Assembly: GCF_047302425.1 (NCBI RefSeq)
Contig: NZ_CP154855.1
Span: 496,001 to 560,000, forward strand
DNA: 64,000 bases
DNA from: Oceanitalea sp047302425
GTDB lineage: Bacteria; Actinomycetota; Actinomycetes; Actinomycetales; Actinomycetaceae
Direction: 5' to 3'
Below are positions 61,620 through 64,000 of this stretch, one piece after another. Each line of letters opens with the position of its first letter. Positions within the stretch are counted from its first letter, which is position 1. The notes beneath the pieces are model-generated. The model saw nothing but the letters and a program-made list of their open reading frames with translations. It searched no databases and was not told where the DNA came from. The translations under genes and the position numbers were made by a program.

Positions 61620-62870
61620 ATGGCGCTCGAGGACGTCCTGGAGGGGCAGGCCGGCATCCGCGGCTGGCAGGAGGACCTGTACCGGGACCTTCACGCGCAC
61701 CCCGAGCTCGGCTTCGCGGAGACGCGGACGGCAGGGCTCGTCGCGGCGGCGCTGCGCGAGGACGGCTTCACCGTCCACGAGGGCGTCGGCGGGACCGGGG
61801 TGGTGGGCGTCCTGGCGAACGGGGAGGGCCCGGTCGTCCTCGTCCGGGCGGACATGGACGCGCTGCCCGTCGCCGAGGCCACCGGGTTGCCCTACGCGAG
61901 CACCGCGACGACCACCGACGACGCCGGCCGCACCGTCCCGCTCATGCACGCCTGCGGGCACGACGTCCACGTCGCCTGCCTCCTCGGGGCTGCCCGCCTG
62001 CTCGCCGGTGCCCGCGACGCGTGGGCCGGGACCGTCGTCGCGCTCTTCCAGCCGGCGGAGGAGCTGGGCGCGGGCGCGCAGCGCATGGTCGACGACGGCC
62101 TCGCCGACCTCGTCCCGCGCCCGGACGTGGCACTGGCCCAGCACGTCCTCGCCTACCCGGCCGGCACGGTCGCGACCCGCCCGGGCCCTTTCCTCTCGAT
62201 CGGCGAGACGCTGCGCGTCACGGTCTTCGGGCGCGGCAGCCACGGCTCGATGCCGCACCTGTCCGTCGACCCGGCGGTGCTCGCCGCGATGATCGTCGTG
62301 CGACTCCAGGCGGTGGTCGCCCGCGAGGTGCAGCCGGGGGAGTTCGCCGTCCTCACCGTCGGGAAGGTGGCCGTGGGGGAGCGGGGCAACATCATCGACG
62401 ACCACGCCGTCCTCGAGCTCAACCTGCGCGCCTACAGTGAGGAGGTCCGGGACCAGCTCGTCGCCGCCGTCGAGCGCGTCGTCCGCGCCGAGTGCGCGGC
62501 GTCGGGCTCCCCGCGGCAGCCGGAGATCGAGCACACCGACCGCTTCCCCCTCACCGACAACGACCCCGAGGCGACGGCGCGGGTCGCCGCCGCCTTCGCC
62601 GCCCACTTCGGGGACGCCGCCACGACGGCGGGGCGGCAGACGGCGAGCGAGGACTTCTCCCACGTGCCCGCCGCCCTCGGCGTCCCCTCCACCTACTGGG
62701 CGCTGGGCGGCGTCGACCCCGAGCGCTACCGGGCCGCGGCCGAGCGGGGGACCCTCACCCAGGACGTGCCCGGGAACCACTCCCCGGCCTTCGCCCCCGT
62801 GCTCCGGCCCACCCTCGAGACCGGCACGGCCGCCGTCGTCGTCGCCGCCCTCGCCTGGCTCGGCCGCTGA
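61620..62870 (+). CDS. M20 family amidohydrolase/peptidase
   Basis: The product is 416 residues. YRDLHAHPELGFAETRTA is the N-terminal block. Metal ligands are in VRADMDALPV, HACGHDVHVA, FQPAEELGAGAQRMV and the C-terminal NHSPAF. The lid domain runs ~185-300. This hippuricase/IAA-amino acid hydrolase branch removes N-acyl groups from amino acids. GGGAGGG lies before the ATG. It is the gene immediately before the glycine riboswitch, and could release free glycine from acylglycines, but that link is inference. Confidence 0.92.
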   Translation: MALEDVLEGQAGIRGWQEDLYRDLHAHPELGFAETRTAGLVAAALREDGFTVHEGVGGTGVVGVLANGEGPVVLVRADMDALPVAEATGLPYASTATTTDDAGRTVPLMHACGHDVHVACLLGAARLLAGARDAWAGTVVALFQPAEELGAGAQRMVDDGLADLVPRPDVALAQHVLAYPAGTVATRPGPFLSIGETLRVTVFGRGSHGSMPHLSVDPAVLAAMIVVRLQAVVAREVQPGEFAVLTVGKVAVGERGNIIDDHAVLELNLRAYSEEVRDQLVAAVERVVRAECAASGSPRQPEIEHTDRFPLTDNDPEATARVAAAFAAHFGDAATTAGRQTASEDFSHVPAALGVPSTYWALGGVDPERYRAAAERGTLTQDVPGNHSPAFAPVLRPTLETGTAAVVVAALAWLGR

Positions 62871-62896
62871 CCGCCCGCGCGGCGGGTATGAGACAC

Positions 62897-62908
62897 TTGT
62901 CGCGACAA
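62897..62908. promoter_or_regulatory. 12-base perfect palindrome before the glycine riboswitch
   Basis: TTGTCGCGACAA is fully self-complementary and lies about 30 bases before the aptamer, near where transcription should begin. TATGAG (62887-62892) could be a -10. It may be an operator. Confidence 0.4.
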
Positions 62909-62928
62909 CATCACAGCCTTCGACTCGC

Positions 62929-63100
62929 GGCGGGAGAGACCCGCACGTGCGGGCGCCGAAGGAGCAACCTCCCCGGAAACTCTCAGGCCCCCATACCGCC
63001 ACGGCGAGGCACCTCTGGAAAGCAGCCTCAGGGCTCACCGACGGGGAAGTACGGGCCGGCGCCCGTGGAAAACTCTCAGGTCCGATGACAGAGCGGGGAA
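62929..63100 (+). promoter_or_regulatory. Tandem glycine riboswitch (gcvT RNA motif)
   Basis: Two consecutive aptamers show the conserved gcvT motif in order. Aptamer 1 has GGGAGAGACC, GGCGCCGAAGGAGCAA and CCCCGGAAACTCTCAGG. Aptamer 2 has CACCTCTGGAAAGCAG, CACCGACGGGGAAGT, GGCGCCCGTGGAAAACTCTC and the closing strand CCGATGACAGAG (63082-63093), which pairs with CTCTGG at its start. Both contain the glycine-binding cores known from gcv operons. The paired aptamers give cooperative sensing. It lies 50 bases before an EamA transporter gene on the same strand, not a gcv operon. Confidence 0.95.
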
Positions 63101-63144
63101 CGGTCCCTGCTCCCGCGCGCTCACGCGCGCCCGTCATCGAGGAG
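63093..63144 (+). promoter_or_regulatory. Possible riboswitch expression platform and ribosome binding site
   Basis: GCGGG (63093-63097) can pair with CCCGC (63112-63116), and a separate hairpin GCGCGC-TCAC-GCGCGC (63115-63130) overlaps it by two bases, so the two may be alternatives. The ribosome binding site GAGGAG is at 63139-63144. No U tract follows, which favours translational control or a high-GC terminator. Confidence 0.45.
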
Positions 63145-63149
63145 TCCCC

Positions 63150-64000
63150 ATGGCTCTCACCCTCGACGCCCCCGCGCCCACGACGTCCGCCCGCCGCGTC
63201 CCGCGGATGCACCGCCGGCTCGGCATCGCCGCGATCCTCGCCTCGGCCACGGCGATGGGCCTGGCCGGGCTCTTCGGCCGCCTCGCCTCCCCGCCGGGCG
63301 CCGTCATCGGCGAGACGCTCACCCTCGGGCGGATGGCCGTGGGCGCGCTCGGCATGGTCGTCGTGCTCGCCGCGGGCCGCCGGCTGTCGGTGCTGCGCCG
63401 CACCCGCGTCTCGTGGTCGGTCGTCCTCGGCGGCGTCTTCCTCGGCCTGTCCCTGGCCACCTACCTGTCCGCCACGGTCCTCACCGTGCTCTCCCGCGCC
63501 GTCGCCCTCCACTACCTGGGCCCGGTGATCGCGACCGTCCTCGCGCGGGTCGTCCTCAAGGAGAAGGCGCGCGGTCTCGAGCTCCTCACCCTGGCGCTGA
63601 GCTTCGCCGGGATGGTGCTGGCCACCGGGCTCGTGGACGCCGCCGTGCCCACCGACGACCAGCTCCTCGGGGACGTCCTCGCCGCCGTCTCCGGGCTGCT
63701 CTACGGCGGCGCGCTGCTGTGCTACCGCTACCGCGCCGACATGCCCGCCGACGTCCGCAACTTCTGGAACTTCACCTTCGGTGCACTGGGGACCGCGGGG
63801 ATGGTCGCGGTCACCCGCCCGGACATGTCGGGGATGACGGCGGAGAACTGGCTGTGGGCGGGCCTGTTCTTCGTCGTGTGCGGCTCCCTCGCGCTCGGGC
63901 TGCTCGTCGTCGCCGGCATGCACCTGCGCTCGGTCGAGCTGTCGGCGCTGTCCTACTGGGAGGTCGTCGTCGCGATGCTCCTCGGGGCGGCCGTCTACGG
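63150..64000 (+). CDS. EamA (DMT) family transporter, 3'-truncated by window end
   Basis: The frame is open to the end of the window, giving 283 visible residues and at least eight membrane helices. EamA repeat 1 reads AILASATAMGLAGLFGRLAS to LHYLGPVIATVLARVVLKEKARG; repeat 2 begins LLGDVLAAVSGLLYGGALLCY and reaches LSALSYWEVVVAMLLGAAVYG. The LGPVIATVLARVVLKEK pattern at the end of repeat 1 is diagnostic. Members mostly export amino acids and metabolites. Control by the tandem glycine riboswitch just upstream suggests glycine, serine or a related compound as substrate. GAGGAG five bases before the ATG fixes the start. Confidence 0.9.
   Translation, partial: MALTLDAPAPTTSARRVPRMHRRLGIAAILASATAMGLAGLFGRLASPPGAVIGETLTLGRMAVGALGMVVVLAAGRRLSVLRRTRVSWSVVLGGVFLGLSLATYLSATVLTVLSRAVALHYLGPVIATVLARVVLKEKARGLELLTLALSFAGMVLATGLVDAAVPTDDQLLGDVLAAVSGLLYGGALLCYRYRADMPADVRNFWNFTFGALGTAGMVAVTRPDMSGMTAENWLWAGLFFVVCGSLALGLLVVAGMHLRSVELSALSYWEVVVAMLLGAAVY

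Overview
The window is very GC-rich, densely packed bacterial chromosome. It has a dnaK-grpE-dnaJ-hspR operon with HAIR operators, GTG and TTG starts, 4-bp start/stop overlaps, ANTAR, STAS and SpoIIE regulators, an actinobacterial Rv0909-type antitoxin and many genes that look leaderless. Together these point to an actinomycete, most likely Micrococcales (Intrasporangiaceae or Ornithinimicrobiaceae-like). That placement is inference. I see no tRNA, rRNA, insertion sequence, prophage or CRISPR array. The window reads as core chromosome with a few accessory genes.

Layout. 1-9 kb: the end of a class V aminotransferase, a GH15 glucoamylase/trehalase, a DUF222-HNH protein, a GIY-YIG protein, and an SDR coupled to a GH65 phosphorylase/hydrolase. 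9-15.5 kb: an MFS transporter, a GAF-ANTAR regulator, a STAS protein with a HATPase kinase-like protein, a DUF2254 membrane protein and small enzymes. 15.5-18.2 kb: a sulfonate/nitrate/taurine-type ABC importer. 18.4-24.3 kb: GrpB, a DinB-like protein, Nudix, an amino acid permease, a secreted protein with five 45-residue FG-GAP-like repeats, and an alkaline phosphatase. 24.5-30.4 kb: an ABC-2 exporter with a NarL-type two-component system and an FUSC-like membrane protein. 30.4-34.5 kb: the heat-shock operon. 34.5-40.1 kb: a hypothetical protein, a QGY-rich membrane protein, an S9 peptidase, a small antitoxin-like gene, an amidase and a Pro-rich mini-protein. 40.2-49.2 kb: clpB, a serine hydrolase, a patatin, xth, pyrE, LemA, a SpoU methyltransferase and fructose-bisphosphate aldolase. 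49.2-52.2 kb: a SpoIIE phosphatase flanked by two STAS genes. 52.3-59.6 kb: purine genes purA, purD, purC, purS and purQ, interrupted by a DUF2249 gene, an LppM-type lipoprotein and a fatty acid desaturase. 59.6-64 kb: alanine dehydrogenase, a TRIC-family channel, an M20 amidohydrolase, and a tandem glycine riboswitch ahead of an EamA transporter cut by the window end.

How it works together. HspR, encoded last in its operon, should bind the three HAIR elements seen before dnaK and clpB, so the disaggregase and the Hsp70 system form one regulon. The SpoIIE phosphatase and the STAS and HATPase proteins look like a partner-switching stress circuit spread over two loci. The most notable element is the glycine riboswitch directly controlling an EamA transporter, which suggests the transporter moves glycine or a related amino acid. 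A second pattern is a -10-like hexamer (consensus NANNNT) exactly 6 nt before the start codon of at least ten genes, as expected for leaderless mRNAs. It includes a compact divergent promoter pair between xth and pyrE.

No stretch longer than 300 bases lacks an assigned gene or element. The longest gaps (10930-11197, 24261-24520, 21486-21666) are promoter regions in which I recognise no further gene.
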